A stretch of DNA of 64,000 nt from Conus ventricosus (GCA_018398815.1 JAFLJL010014906.1:1-64000), one strand, 5' to 3'. Positions 20,691 to 30,149 are shown, numbered from the stretch's first letter. Numbers and translations: made by a program. The notes: generated by a model not told the origin, from the letters alone.

Positions 20691-20746
20691 GCCCAAAAAC
20701 TGGTTGAGGGTGAAAGTGGCTTAGAGTCGGCATATTACTGTTCTCT
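20681..20746. repeat. Maverick right terminus with internal hairpin
   Basis: Ends with gcatattactgttctct, the inverse of the left end. Just inside is a stem formed by gcactttcgccc and gggtgaaagtg (one mismatch) around an aaaaactggttga loop. This hairpin is missing from the left end. Confidence 0.7.
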
Positions 20747-20751
20747 AGGCA
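20747..20751. repeat. 5-bp target-site duplication of the Maverick, right copy
   Basis: aggca directly after the terminus ending ctgttctct. Mavericks usually generate 5-6 bp duplications, and element ends of the form AG...CT are typical. Confidence 0.75.
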
Positions 20752-20776
20752 TGCTAAAAATTTGATATCCCCTCAC

Positions 20777-20892
20777 TGTGACGACTTCACCGTGTGACGA
20801 GTTCACTGTTAATTGCAAAGAAAAAACAACGGTGAACTCGCCACACATTTTTCAGCTGTGACGACTTCACCGTGTGACGAGTTCACTGGTAT
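20777..20892. repeat. MULE right terminal inverted repeat, with an internal duplicate
   Basis: Terminal copy at 20857-20892 pairs with 3091-3126. A second copy of the same 32-nt end motif lies inside it at 20777-20808, so this end carries two tandem terminus-like sequences separated by about 48 bp. The left end has shorter, more degenerate reiterations. Confidence 0.75.
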
Positions 20893-20894
20893 GG

Positions 20895-20902
20895 GGACAG
20901 AC
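20895..20902. repeat. 8-bp target-site duplication of the MULE, right copy
   Basis: ggacagac, identical to 3081-3088. The 8-bp length falls in the range known for Mutator-like elements (8-11 bp). Confidence 0.85.
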
Positions 20903-21498
20903 CACTCATAGTCCAGGACCAGCGAGGGGTCACAAACCGACAAATCTAAACACGAAAGTGAACCTGTGGAAGAGTGGAGGTAAGTTGCAGATCCGTCGTT
21001 CAGACAACACAAATCCAAATCCGAAAGGACATCCTCAATTAGCAGACCTCTGGATGACGTACTGACACTACCCCAAAGAGGATTGTGACCGTTAAAGTCA
21101 CCCAACAGCAAAAAAGGTCGAGGAAGTTCTCCTATCAGACTGACAAGGTCCTGACGACAAACCGGGACTGAAGGAGGTTGATAAAGGGAACAGATTGTCA
21201 CAGTCTTGTGGAGAGTGACTCTCGCAGCTACAGCTTGAAGGGAGGTAGACAGAGCGACAGGGCTATACAGCAGAGTTTTGTGTATGAGAAGGGCAACACC
21301 GCCCAACAGTCCCAACGTGGATGGTTGTGCAGGTTTTGAAAGAATGTTAAAGCCAGAAAAAGTGAAGGTCTTCTGGCCTTGAATTTGAGTTTCCTGAAGA
21401 GCTACGACGGAAGGTTTTATAGATTGACACAGAAGCTGCAGCTCCTCGAAGTTGGAATTTAGACCACGGATATTCCAATGGAATACTGTACTATCCAT
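20903..21498 (-). pseudogene. Jockey ORF2 N-terminus: APE-type endonuclease
   Basis: Starts MDSTVFHWNIRGLNSN at 21498. Motifs of the exonuclease-endonuclease-phosphatase fold: N in WNIRG, E in ALQETQI, LLGDFNGHNPLWG, and LSCLDLSVCDPSL. The domain nicks chromosomal DNA to prime reverse transcription. The frame is open to the MULE target duplication, where it is cut two codons before the HDDLHGSDH motif that reappears at 3080. The upstream ORF1 stop is about 25 nt away. Confidence 0.9.
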
Positions 21499-21524
21499 GG
21501 TGCAGAAGGCGAAAAGGAGAGAGA

Positions 21525-22059
21525 TCAGGTCATCTCCTCATCAACATCTGCTTCTAAAGGTGTAAATTTGTTGCTTAATTTTACTGGACTGTGTTGGTCT
21601 TCAGACCTGCTGGCAGACTTGCCAACAGGTGAAGAGGGTCTGGATTTGGGAGACGGTGGAGGCTTCTTCCTCATATCCACCATCTCCACACTGGATTGAA
21701 CTCCCTTGCCCGCACGGGCACTGGACAGAGGAGTTCGAGGTAGGGGTGCTGGTTTTTTAATCTGCCCAGCAGCAGATGTTGTAGACTGCTGGGCAGTCTG
21801 AGGGGTGGCGGATTTTTTGCCTCCACCAGGGGCATTCACTTTGGGTTGGGAGGTGGTGGACCTGCTACCACCAGAACTGACAGATCTTACTTGCAATGTC
21901 TTCGAAAACATGAATTCATCAGTCTGGCAGCAGACTGACCAAATAGGAACTGTGGGAACTTTCTTCACGGCCGAAGCATAGGAAGAGGCTGTGGGCGTCT
22001 GACTGCCCACAACCTGTTTGCGGGCCTCAAAAAGGAGATTTTCTTTTCAGTTTTTATTC
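21525..22059 (-). pseudogene. Jockey ORF1, C-terminal part
   Basis: Continuation of ORF1 after the Gypsy insertion. It reads EARKQVVGSQT and SYASAVKK, then a Ser/Pro/Lys-rich low-complexity tail, and stops at 21525. A one-base frame change in a poly-T run near 22034 separates it from the residues immediately next to the Gypsy duplication. No known fold is seen in the tail, as is usual for the C-terminus of Jockey ORF1. Confidence 0.75.
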
Positions 22060-22064
22060 GTTGT
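22060..22064. repeat. Gypsy 5-bp target-site duplication, left copy
   Basis: gttgt before the left LTR, identical to 28482-28486 after the right LTR. Confidence 0.85.
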
Positions 22065-22217
22065 TATCACGATCAGCAGGCACACGGACGACAGACAAAC
22101 ACGCTTAATGATGTTTTGTGATCCACTATAATTTGTCTAGAAAATGGCCAGAGAAAACCGCCAAGCCGAGCGTCGGTCTCGTCGCGCATGCGTATCTTTC
22201 AACCGAATTCTATCACA
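22065..22217 (-). repeat. Gypsy 3' LTR
   Basis: 153 bp, nearly identical to 28329-28481. On the element strand it begins TGTGATAGAATTCGG and ends GATCGTGATA. Confidence 0.9.
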
Positions 22218-22231
22218 TCTCCCCCCTTTTA
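22218..22231 (-). promoter_or_regulatory. Gypsy polypurine tract
   Basis: The minus strand reads AAAAGGGGGGAGA immediately before the 3' LTR, the expected primer for plus-strand DNA synthesis. Confidence 0.75.
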
Positions 22232-22322
22232 ATGGACAAACAGGTGCACCGAGTTGCACAGAAACTTATGAATTTAGAGTCTGTTTGGGATAACCGAGGG
22301 AGAGACGAGTCTTTGACAAATT

Positions 22323-23830
22323 TCAACACAATTCGAAAACCCAGGCCGGTACGGTAGACCACAGGGTGAAGAGGATGGTATTAGTCCTGTATCGTGCTGG
22401 AATGACAACAGCTCGTCCACAGCGAGTTGTCTGAACGGAAACAGGTGATGCTGTAGATGGACCGGTCTGGATGGGCTGCTGTAGAAGGCAGGGCGCTGGT
22501 GTCCCGGGAGGGTTTGGCTGGTGGCATTGGATACCAGCCTGATGTGGTCCTGGTGACTGGGGATCAGCCAAAGGATATACTTTTGGCTGAGGGTCAGGAC
22601 AAGGGACCCTGGGTTCAGTTGGGAGTTGTGGGCAGGCGGCACTCTGAGCAAAGGCACCCTGAGGGATGGAATGGGATAGGCGGAGATGTCTGCGGTTCCG
22701 CCTATACCGCATACCTTGGGAGTTCTCCACCAGGTAAGATCTGGGCGCGATCTGGTCGAGGACTCTGGCAGGTTTGGACCATTGGGGATCATGATCCAGT
22801 TTCTGCAGGACATAGTCTCCTGGGAGGAGCTCAGGAAGGGATCGAACTCCATGATGCCTATCGTAGTATTTCTTGTTGTTCTCTTTGGCCTTAGCATCCC
22901 TTTGAGCTATGGTCTCTCTGTCATATTCCTGCGGTTTCAAGTTGACAGGAAGTGTTGGAACTGTAGTCCTCAATCTTCTTCCCATGGCGAGTTCGGCTGG
23001 ACTCACTCCTGTAGACGCTGTGGGAGTTGCTCTGTATGCGAGAAGAGCAAGAAAAGGGTCCTTCTGTTGCAAGATTCGCTTGGCGATCTGCACTCCTCTC
23101 TCTGCTTCTCCGTTGCTCTGCGGGAAGTAAGGACTACTGGTAGCATGCGTGAAATGCCAAGTGTCAGAGAAGGTCTTGAATTCCGATGAGGAAAACTGTC
23201 GTCCGTTGTCTGTGACTACAACATTCGGGATCCCATGATGGGCAAAAATGTTCTTCAGTTTTCCGATCACACAGGCGGATGTCATGGTTGGCAGGTGAGC
23301 AATTTCCAAATATCTGGAGAAGTAGTCGATGACGACGAGGTACTGAGAACCTTTGACTTCACACAGGTCGGCACCAATCATTTGAAAAGGCCCTTCAGGT
23401 AGAGGTGTAGGTCTGAGAGGCTCTGATCTCTGCGATGGCTTCTTTTCATCACAGAGGGCACAAGAGCGTACCTTTTGGGCAATTTCTTTGGAGATTCTGG
23501 GCACCAAACAGCATTGTTGGCGCGCTCGCGACACTTGGTGATGCCTTGGTGTCCGGCATGGATGGCTTCCAAGATTTCCTCTTGCATAGAGACTGGGATG
23601 ACAATGCGATTTCCTTTGATGAGTAGCCCTTCGTGAACACTGAGCTCGTTTCGGACTGCATAGAGCTCCTGGAGTTCAAGGTTGACGTCACTCTTGTAGA
23701 CGGGCCATCCTTTTGCTGTGTACTCGAGCGCTGCTCTGAGGGTGGTGTCACTCTTTGTTTCTTCTGCAATTCTTCGGAGCTGCTTGTCTGACACTGGCCA
23801 GGTTGACCGGACAAGGTCGATATGAGTCAC
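22323..23830 (-). pseudogene. Gypsy integrase
   Basis: The zinc-binding HHCC region is split (HAGHQGITKCRER at about 23550; VRSCALC at about 23460). The catalytic core has MIGADLCEVKG, VVTDNGRQFSS and YFPQSNGEAERGV, giving the D, D and E residues. The C-terminal part reads LLPGDYVLQ and YLVENSQG, then a Pro-rich tail to about 22323. A frame change occurs near 23530. Confidence 0.88.
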
Positions 23831-23883
23831 AACGTCATCCAACAACTGGCGTTCTTGTGGGCTTTCCGGCTCTGTCTGGGGGC

Positions 23884-24560
23884 TTATTGACAGTGTGTCG
23901 GCGATGATGAGGTTCTTGCCAGGAGTGAAATAGCTATCGGGTTGAACCGCATCATGCGCATAAGGAGCCGCTGGCAGCGAAGGGGCGTGTCCTGAAGATC
24001 CTTGGTGTTGATAAGTGGTATTAGGGGCTTGTGATCTGTCTCCAGTTTGAAGTCTTCTAGTCCCACAAGGTATCTGGAGAATTTTTCGCAGGACCACACT
24101 GCTGCTAGGCATTCCTTTTCTATCTGAGCATAGGCGCGCTCAGCAGGTGTGAGGGTGCGTGAACAGTACGCAACAGGTTTCTTGACCCCATTATGTTCTT
24201 GGAGAGGACGCCACCAAGTCCATAGCTGCTGGCATCACTGCTCACTGTTGTGGGTTTGGCAAGGTCAAAGAAGGCTAGAGTCGGAGCCGTTGACAACATG
24301 GTTTTGACAGCAGTAAGACTCGCTTGCTGAGGCTTTCCCCACATCCACTCCTTGTCCTTTTCCAGTAGCTCCGTCATGGGACGCAGGGTGCTGGACAGAT
24401 GTGGAATGAAGCGTCCAAGAAAGTTGACCATTCCCAGGATCCTTTTCAGGTCAGTGATGTTCTGTGGCTCTGGCATGTTGATCATTGCTTCGACTTTTTC
24501 GTTGCTTGGACGAATACCTTCTCCGCTGATACAATGACCCAGGAAATCAATGCTGCTTTT
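23884..24560 (-). pseudogene. Gypsy RNase H
   Basis: After the connection (FLGHCISGEGIRPS, PEPQNITDLKRILGM) the domain reads [14 protein letters not shown] near 24235, then [13 protein letters not shown] near 24040 in another frame. These D/E/D residues match the RNase H core of Gypsy elements. Several indels lie between 24200 and 23980. Confidence 0.8.
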
Positions 24561-25173
24561 CCAGAATTTCTGACTTCTCCTGGTTGAGTTTGAGACCGAC
24601 CTCTGCGAGTCTCTGCATAACTGCCTCAAGGTGTCTCTCATGCTCTTGTGCATTCTGGCTATGGATCAAAATGTCATCAAAGTAGCAGATGACATTGCTG
24701 ACTCCGTGGAGAATCTCTTCCATCTTCCTTTGAAAGATCTCTGGGGCTGAGCTAATGCCAAATGGTAGTCTTTTGTAGTAGAATCTTCCAAAGGGTGTCA
24801 TAAAAGTTGTCAACTTTGCTGTCTGTAAGTCCAGAGGAATCTGCCAAAATCCTGACGTGGCATCTAGTTTTGTAAACATTGTTGACCGCTTCAGCTTGTG
24901 AAGAACGTCATCGATCGTTGGTATCATATACCTTTCTCTCTTCACTGCTAAATTCAGCTTCTTGAAGTCCGTGCAGATCCTGACTGCTCCAGATTTTTTC
25001 ATAACAGCAACCATTGGTGCGCACCAATCTGTCGGTTCGGTAATGGCCTCGATGACGTTGGCTGCTGACATTCTCTCTAGTTCTGCTTTCACCTTCTCAT
25101 ACAGTGGAATTGGTATCCTCCTTGCCGTCGAGATGCTGTAGGGTTGAGCATCGTCTTTGAGTTGAATTTTCAC
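24547..25173 (-). pseudogene. Gypsy reverse transcriptase
   Basis: Contains LERMSAANVIEAITEPTDW, FKKLNLAVKRERY, TKLDATSGFWQI, LPFGISSAPEIFQ and the catalytic box CYFDDILIHS, in the classical order of Ty3/Gypsy RT. It is uninterrupted over about 209 codons and then has a frame change near 24550 at the connection to RNase H. Confidence 0.9.
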
Positions 25174-25400
25174 GGGAGTGCAGTTGACAGGCTTATAATC
25201 AAGCTCCCGAAGACATGAGAGGAAAGCTCATCAATGCGCTGGATAAGGAGAAGTTGGCACGCTGCTGTTTCGTCCCAAAAGATTGTCAGTGGTGGTTGAG
25301 TCAACAACGAAAAACTGCAAACAGTGAGGTCCATTTTCCGTTTTGACAGTTGCAGTGAACTGTCCTCTGCAGGGTAAGGGACCAGATGGGGTACAGAGTG

Positions 25401-25583
25401 CTACCTTTGTTTGCTGTAAGGGAGGAGGGCAGGGAATTGGTTGTATTGGGATGAAGAGATGATAGACACATCAGCTCCTGTGTCTATCTTGAAGCGGACT
25501 GGGGTGTTGCAGATGTCCAAATACGTGAACCATGGTGGCTCACTGGCTGGAGTGGAGATGGAGCCCAGGTAGTATGTCTCCAC
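25401..25583 (-). pseudogene. Gypsy aspartic protease
   Basis: Active-site motif FKIDTGADVSII at about 25490. The frame follows the zinc knuckles and is broken near 25400 before the RT. It would cleave the polyprotein. Confidence 0.75.
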
Positions 25584-26499
25584 CTCGTTGACCTCTGGCC
25601 GCCGGTTCTGTCTGCAGACATTGATAAAATGTCCGTATTTCCCGCACTTGCGACAAATTTTGCCGCGAGCAGGACACTCGTTTCTGCTGTAGTGTGGTTC
25701 CCGACCACAGTTGCCGCACGTTCCACCTCCTCGATGATGGTCCGTACCGTCCCGCTGTCCTCTGGCGTGTTGACCTCTAATGTATTGACCTCTGGGTGTT
25801 GACCTCTGGGTTGATGGCCTCTGGCGTGTTGACCTCTGTTACCCTTCTGCGGTGAGTTGAAGTGGGAGAAAGAATGCCCTCCGTGGCCACCACCACGGTG
25901 CAGTCCCCGTTGTGCACCTCGAAAACTATGGGAGTGCACTGCATCAAGGCTGGCGCTCATGTCACGTTGTTCCCTCATCTGCTGCTTGACAAGTTCGTGC
26001 TGCCTTGCTATCTGGATAGCATCTTTGAGAGTCAGGTTTGGTTGAAGCTGTAGTTTCTCTGAGAGGTCCCTGTCACAGAGACCTACCACCAGTCGATCCC
26101 TAATGGCGGTGTCCTTGCAACCGAAGTCTGCACTCTCAGCCAGTTCATACAGTGCACGAATGTAGGTCTCTACGTTTTCACCCTGTGCCTGGTTGCGCAG
26201 GTTAAATTTTGCGCGCTCATGAATAATGTTTTTCTTTGGAGTGAAATGTGCATTAAACATCTTAATGACATCATCAAAATTTGTATCTGGTGGATCTGCA
26301 TCTGCCTGGTGACCAGTAGTGATGGTGAAAGTGGAATATATCCTTTCAGCATCAGGCCCCATGCTGTAAATCAGACTAGACACTTGAACTTCAAAGTCCT
26401 TCTTAGAGAGTTCACTACAAGTGCGATAGCGAAGAAATCTTTGACGCCATGAGGGCCACTGTTCTGGTTGTGAGAAGTCAAAGGCATCTGGTGGTTTAA

Positions 26500-27982
26500 C
26501 CCTCTTGCATTCGTTTCGCCCGTATCCGGCCGCTGTGTTTGTCTCCCCTGCTGTTCGTTCCGGCCGCAACCGGCCGTACGTGCCGCGTTACTTTCCCTCA
26601 CACACTGCGAGCTTGTTTTAAGTCAGGGCTGGCCAAAATAAACGTGGATCCCTGAGAGGGTCCAATGAAATCTTAGCAGTAGTATGGGGTGTGGGAAGCA
26701 ATTCAGTCACAAAGACTAGGGTCGTGAACTGACCGCATTCCATTGCTGCAGACGGCATCGCCTTGTTTCTGAAAATGGCGTCTGCTAGCGCTTCTACTGA
26801 CGGCGATTTTTTGGATTATACGAAAGAGGAGTTGGATGATATATTACAAGAAGTAGAAAGATATGAAAGAGAGGAGTTAAATGAAAGTGATGTGGATGTT
26901 TGAGAGGAAGAAGAGGGAGAAGAAGGCGAAGAAAGTGATGAAGATGATGATGCGCCTTTGTTTGCGTTTGTGACCACGTGGCGACCGGCGACTTCCGCAC
27001 CTGTGGTTCAGCCTTTTGAGGAAGAGACTGGGCCAAATCATGATTTGCCAGACACAGATACACCTCTGGGTTATTTTTTCTCTTCCTGCTGCAGTTGTTT
27101 TTTACTACAGCTGCTTACCAGACGAACCTGTACGCCAGGCAGCAGATGACAAAGTGGGGACAACCTGACCTACTTTGGCAGGATACGACACCTGCGGAGA
27201 TGCGCGCATACTTAACTGTGCTCGTCATAATTGGGATCAAACGTCAGCCAAGACTCTGGTGCTACTGGTCGACTGATCTTCGGTTTAGCGAGCCACGGAT
27301 CAGTGGGGTGATGTCGAAAACACGGTTTCTGCCATGCAGCAAACATGGTAGAAACCATGGATCAAGAGTAGTGTTTACCATATTGGTGACATGTGACAGT
27401 GGTGACACCCTCCTGACGTGTGCGACCAGACACCACGTTAGAGTGTAAAGAATGGATTTTACTTCTTTCTGTGACTGTGTATATTCCGGTGTTAAAAGTC
27501 GTTAAGTAGTGACAAACACACCTTTTAGGACGAAAAAAAAACCCTGTAAAGTTACCTGGCCCCATGTTTGAGTATGTGACAATCATGTGACACTTAGTGA
27601 CACCCCAAACTGGATTTACTGAACCAGGACTGCTGTTTACAAGTTGAGGTAGGACACCCTTTGATGATTTATACTAACAAATGCATGCCGACAATGTTAT
27701 TGTCTGTCTGGTGTATTATAGTAACATTGTCAACGTTTGATGTCCCATTGTTTTGTGACAAACAGGGTGACAATGACACCCACATGCATCCCAAACATGT
27801 GACATCTCTGCATTATGAAATATGATGTATTAGAATTTTGTATACTAAATTTGACAGCGCTGCAATGGAAACTTTGTCCACTACAGCCTTTCAAAGGCAG
27901 TAGGTGAGTTTTAGCTTACATTTCTCAAAACAATACGAATACTAGTAGCAGTTCTAGGCTGGAAAATGCGAATGCAAGAGGG
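26500..27982 (+). mobile_element. piggyBac deletion derivative inside Gypsy gag
   Basis: Bounded by TTAA on both sides (26496-26499 and 27983-27986) with perfect 14-bp inverted ends ccctcttgcattcg/cgaatgcaagaggg. The 1483-bp length is too short for a full transposase of about 600 codons, and only its N-terminal part is present. Footprint-free excision at TTAA would restore the gag reading frame. Confidence 0.9.
26775..27350 (+). pseudogene. piggyBac transposase, N-terminal fragment
   Basis: Starts MASASASTDGDFLDY with an acidic N-terminus. The recognisable domain start (YQTNLYARQQMTKWGQPDL, then a VIIGIKRQP and CYWSTDLRF stretch, and MSKTRF) lies at 27110-27330. An in-frame stop at 26903 and frame changes break it, and the DDD catalytic core is missing. 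Confidence 0.8.
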
Positions 27983-28124
27983 TTAAATGCCATGACTCGT
28001 AAGAACCCGACCAAATATTAGAACTAATTTGTTTAGAAAACAAATGCTAAAATTCACAAGTCCCAAATTTTCCGACGAAAACAACAACAAAAAACGTAAT
28101 ATGAAACACACCTGAGCGTCGATC

Positions 28125-28161
<37 letters not shown>

Positions 28162-28328
28162 AATTCACACTTATCTGACCAATTCTGCACGCTGTCCGTT
28201 GACTTCGTACTCGTAGGTTCGGTCGTTGAAACGGCACAGAGAGTCGTTTCGAGAAAAAAAAAGGTAAAACGTCACTGAGAGGCACTGTCACTTATGGGAG
28301 ACGTGGCACTTGAGGACCGCTGCCACCA
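27351..28328. other. piggyBac 3' part and Gypsy leader
   Basis: 27351-27982 is the non-coding remainder of the piggyBac derivative with many gtgacan motifs. 27987-28328 is the Gypsy 5' leader; it contains a T run of about 30 nt (28128-28157), which on the element strand is an A run of unclear origin. No gene is seen. Confidence 0.5.
28312..28328 (-). promoter_or_regulatory. Gypsy primer-binding site
   Basis: Immediately downstream of the 5' LTR the minus strand reads TGGTGGCAGCGGTCCTC. The TGG start abutting the LTR is the usual form of a tRNA primer site; the tRNA species was not determined. Confidence 0.6.
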
Positions 28329-28481
28329 TATCACGATCAGCAGGCACACGGACGTCAGACAAACACGCTTAATGATGTTTTGTGATCCACTATAATTTGT
28401 CTAGAAAATGGCCAGAGAAAACCGCCAAGCCGAGCGTCGGTCTCGTCGCGCATGCGTATCTTTCAACCGAATTCTATCACA
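28329..28481 (-). repeat. Gypsy 5' LTR
   Basis: 153 bp; differs from the other LTR at one base (gacgt versus gacga). It would hold the promoter. It is followed directly by the primer-binding site. Confidence 0.9.
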
Positions 28482-28486
28482 GTTGT
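28482..28486. repeat. Gypsy 5-bp target-site duplication, right copy
   Basis: gttgt, matching 22060-22064. Removing the element and one copy restores continuity of the Jockey ORF1 frame at STIQ. Confidence 0.85.
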
Positions 28487-29258
28487 ATAGTGGATTCCTG
28501 AATCCAAAGAGGGCAGTTTCGTGAATAGGAGGGATGGTCGCCACCGCAGTTAGCACAATGGGCCGGATCTTTACACGGCCCATCATGGGTCGCCTTACAG
28601 CAAACACCGCACACCTCCTGCCCAGAACAGCGGTCTCTGACATGGCCAAACCTCTGGCATCTGAAGCACCTCAATGGGGACGGAACATATAACTGAACAC
28701 GGACGTTCAGGTAGCCAACTTTGATGACCGGAGGCAGCACAGGGTTGCAGAATGTCAGAAAGAGGGTGTTGGTGGCCACTCTTTCCGCACCTTTTTTTAC
28801 TGTCACCCTGCGCACCTCCGTCACACCCTGGGACGCCAGTTCCGTTTTGATCTCTGCCTCCGAGACACCTGCTAATTCTCGGCAGCGAATCACACCTTTC
28901 GACGAATTCAACTGTTTATGGGGAGTCACCTTGATCTCCCTGTCCATTGGTTTTGTTGCCCTCAACAGCTGTTCAGATTGTTTTTGTGATTTACATTGAA
29001 TTAGAAATGAGCCATTCCTCAACCTTTTTATGGACCGAGGGTCACCTGCCAAACCTTGAAAGCCCTTTTGTATGGCAAAAGGGCTCAGAGCTGAAAGGGG
29101 TCTTTCCTGCTCCGTCCCTTCCATCACGAGCCAGGAAGCCCAGAAACCTGTCCTCTGTCTTACCTCACTGTCAGAATCACTGTCTGTTTGAAAATCCCCT
29201 GAAATAGGGGATGCTGCCTTCCTCTTCTTTTTGGGGGGGATATTTTTTGAAAAGCCAT
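28487..29258 (-). pseudogene. Jockey ORF1, N-terminal part with CCHC knuckles
   Basis: A likely start lies at 29258 (MAFQ), with a one-base frame change in the C7 run near 29235 joining it to the long frame that includes RPLSALSPFAIQKGFQG. An RNA-binding-like middle (VKKGAERVATNTLFLTF) is followed by three knuckles (CFRCQRFGHVRDRC, CGVCCKATHDGPC, CANCGGDHPSYSRNC). The frame stops in the Gypsy LTR; the protein resumes at 22059. Confidence 0.85.
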
Positions 29259-30125
29259 ATTTAGTTTATTGTGTTTCATCCCTCCCTTACCCACCCACCT
29301 TGGAGTCCAACTAAGGGGCCAGGGCCAAGAAACCAATGTCTTGACCCCTTCCAGGCTTCGGGAGAGACATACGACAAACAGAAGCCACCAACCCTATCCC
29401 CCCTGATCATGCTCAACTCCCGGGAACAGAGAGCTGAGCACTGCAGGGGTTTACTTGGCCAGCAGGAGAACTGCCTGTCTTGACCCAGCCCCAAGAAGGG
29501 GAGCCGATTACCCTAACAGCAAGGGTACTAGGGTCCACCTAGGTTCTAGCTAGCTCCAGCTTGGACAAGCTGAATCTAGCCAGAACCTAGGTAGGCCCTA
29601 GGTGGGTCCTAGGACCCTTGCTGTCTGGGTATAGTACACCCAGGCCAAAGTGTACTCCCTGTCTAGGAGAGGTCCGAGCCAAAGTGATGTGTTGAGAGCG
29701 CTGGCCCTCTCAATCACCAGGATCTCATCCCCCTCCGACACAGGTCGCACCGCACGGCAAACGCGGTGGATCTTAAGGAGACCACAGAGAGAAAAGGAGT
29801 GTGGAAAAGAAGACTTGAAGGGGAGACGAAGATAGAAAAGGGCCAAATAGGAAAGGCAGAAAACAAGAAAAGGAGAAAGGCGGGTTACTCTTAGTCAGGA
29901 TCCTCACCCTTAGCCTATCTGACATGGGAAGCCCTACCAGGGGCATCAACTCCTTACCACGTTACGCTTAGGCCAGGCAGCATCTCAACTTCACAGGCCT
30001 AGAAGCAGTTGGAAAAAAACCAGCCTATCTCCAAGTATTGATGCCCCCGCCAGCAAAGCCTAAGGGATCACTGGACCGCGCAAGCCCTCCGACCACGACA
30101 AGGTCGCAACCCCCGGAGGGAGACA
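29259..30125 (-). other. Probable Jockey 5' untranslated/promoter region
   Basis: Upstream of ORF1, G/C-richer than its surroundings, with no convincing coding frame. It holds the hairpin at 29518-29622. The end near 30125 is guessed from the change in sequence character to TG/CTG-rich DNA. Confidence 0.45.
29518..29622. repeat. Large imperfect hairpin (about 105 bp)
   Basis: The first 46 nt, starting agcaagggtactagg, are complementary to the last 55 or so nt, ending cctaggacccttgct, with mismatches and one roughly 11-nt bulge. Nested CCTAGG and CTAG palindromes recur. It may be a foldback insert or an RNA structure in the LINE leader. Confidence 0.8.
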
Positions 30126-30149
30126 GAGCCACAGTTTGATTGGTTATTT

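Larger units (their letters stand above)
5180..20746. mobile_element. Maverick/Polinton (adintovirus-like) element
   Basis: A 15.6-kb segment with inverted ends agagaacagtaatatgc/gcatattactgttctct and a 5-bp duplication. It encodes the hallmark set of this group: A32-like packaging ATPase, double-jelly-roll-type major capsid protein, a penton-like minor capsid candidate, protein-primed DNA polymerase B and retroviral-type integrase, plus at least eight smaller proteins. The adenain-like cysteine protease normally present was not found. Genes lie in compact divergent and convergent pairs. Nearly every long gene needs one or more frame changes, so this copy is probably defective, but see the finding on consensus errors. 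Confidence 0.9.
3089..20894 (-). mobile_element. Mutator-like (MULE) DNA transposon, split by a Maverick
   Basis: Bounded by 36-bp perfect terminal inverted repeats (3091-3126 and 20857-20892) and an 8-bp target duplication. It encodes a FLYWCH/MULE transposase (5149-3386) read toward the left end. Removing the inner Maverick (5180-20746 plus one AGGCA) leaves a compact element of about 2.2 kb, a normal size for a single-gene MULE. The Maverick sits about 25 nt upstream of the transposase start codon, separating the gene from its right-end promoter region. Order of events: Jockey, then MULE, then Maverick. Confidence 0.8.
25584..27993 (-). pseudogene. Gypsy gag, split by a piggyBac element
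   Basis: The start codon is at 27993-27991. Three codons later the frame is cut by the piggyBac at its TTAA, and gag resumes at 26499 with PPDAFDFSQPEQW. The body (26490-25900) is a helical capsid-like region (WRQRFLRYR, RAKFNLRNQAQ, and a RDRLVVGL motif), then Arg/Gly/His-rich repeats. Two CCHC-type knuckles lie at about 25710-25610 (the second is CRKCGKYGHFINVC), reached after a frame change. A long alternative frame opens inside the piggyBac DNA but is not the native start. Confidence 0.75.
22065..28481 (-). mobile_element. Gypsy-type LTR retrotransposon (probably Mag-like)
   Basis: Two 153-bp LTRs with one visible difference, a 5-bp duplication, a primer-binding site, a polypurine tract, and gag-protease-RT-RNase H-integrase in minus orientation. 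Integrase lies downstream of RNase H, which excludes Copia. The near-identical LTRs imply recent insertion, although the ORFs carry several frame changes. A 1.48-kb piggyBac element sits in gag. There is no envelope ORF. Confidence 0.9.
1..30125 (-). mobile_element. Jockey-type non-LTR retrotransposon, outermost layer of a nested cluster
   Basis: Read on the minus strand, the pieces form one LINE in the correct order: ORF1 with zinc knuckles (29258-28487, then 22059-21525), ORF2 endonuclease (21498-20903, continuing at 3080), reverse transcriptase (2255-1548), and the RT/C-terminal region continuing at 352 and off the left edge. Each break coincides with an insertion bearing its own target-site duplication, which ties the pieces together. 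The 5' boundary (about 30125) is approximate and lies beyond a 5' untranslated region containing a large hairpin. ORF1 and ORF2 are separated by about 25 nt, as is common in Jockey/CR1 elements. Family assignment is from protein motifs, not a database search. Confidence 0.85.

Noticed and set aside
23378..24112. Single long integrase ORF starting at 24112
   Set aside because: Its N-terminal part translates the RNase H region out of frame; the integrase frame becomes genuine only after about 23830.
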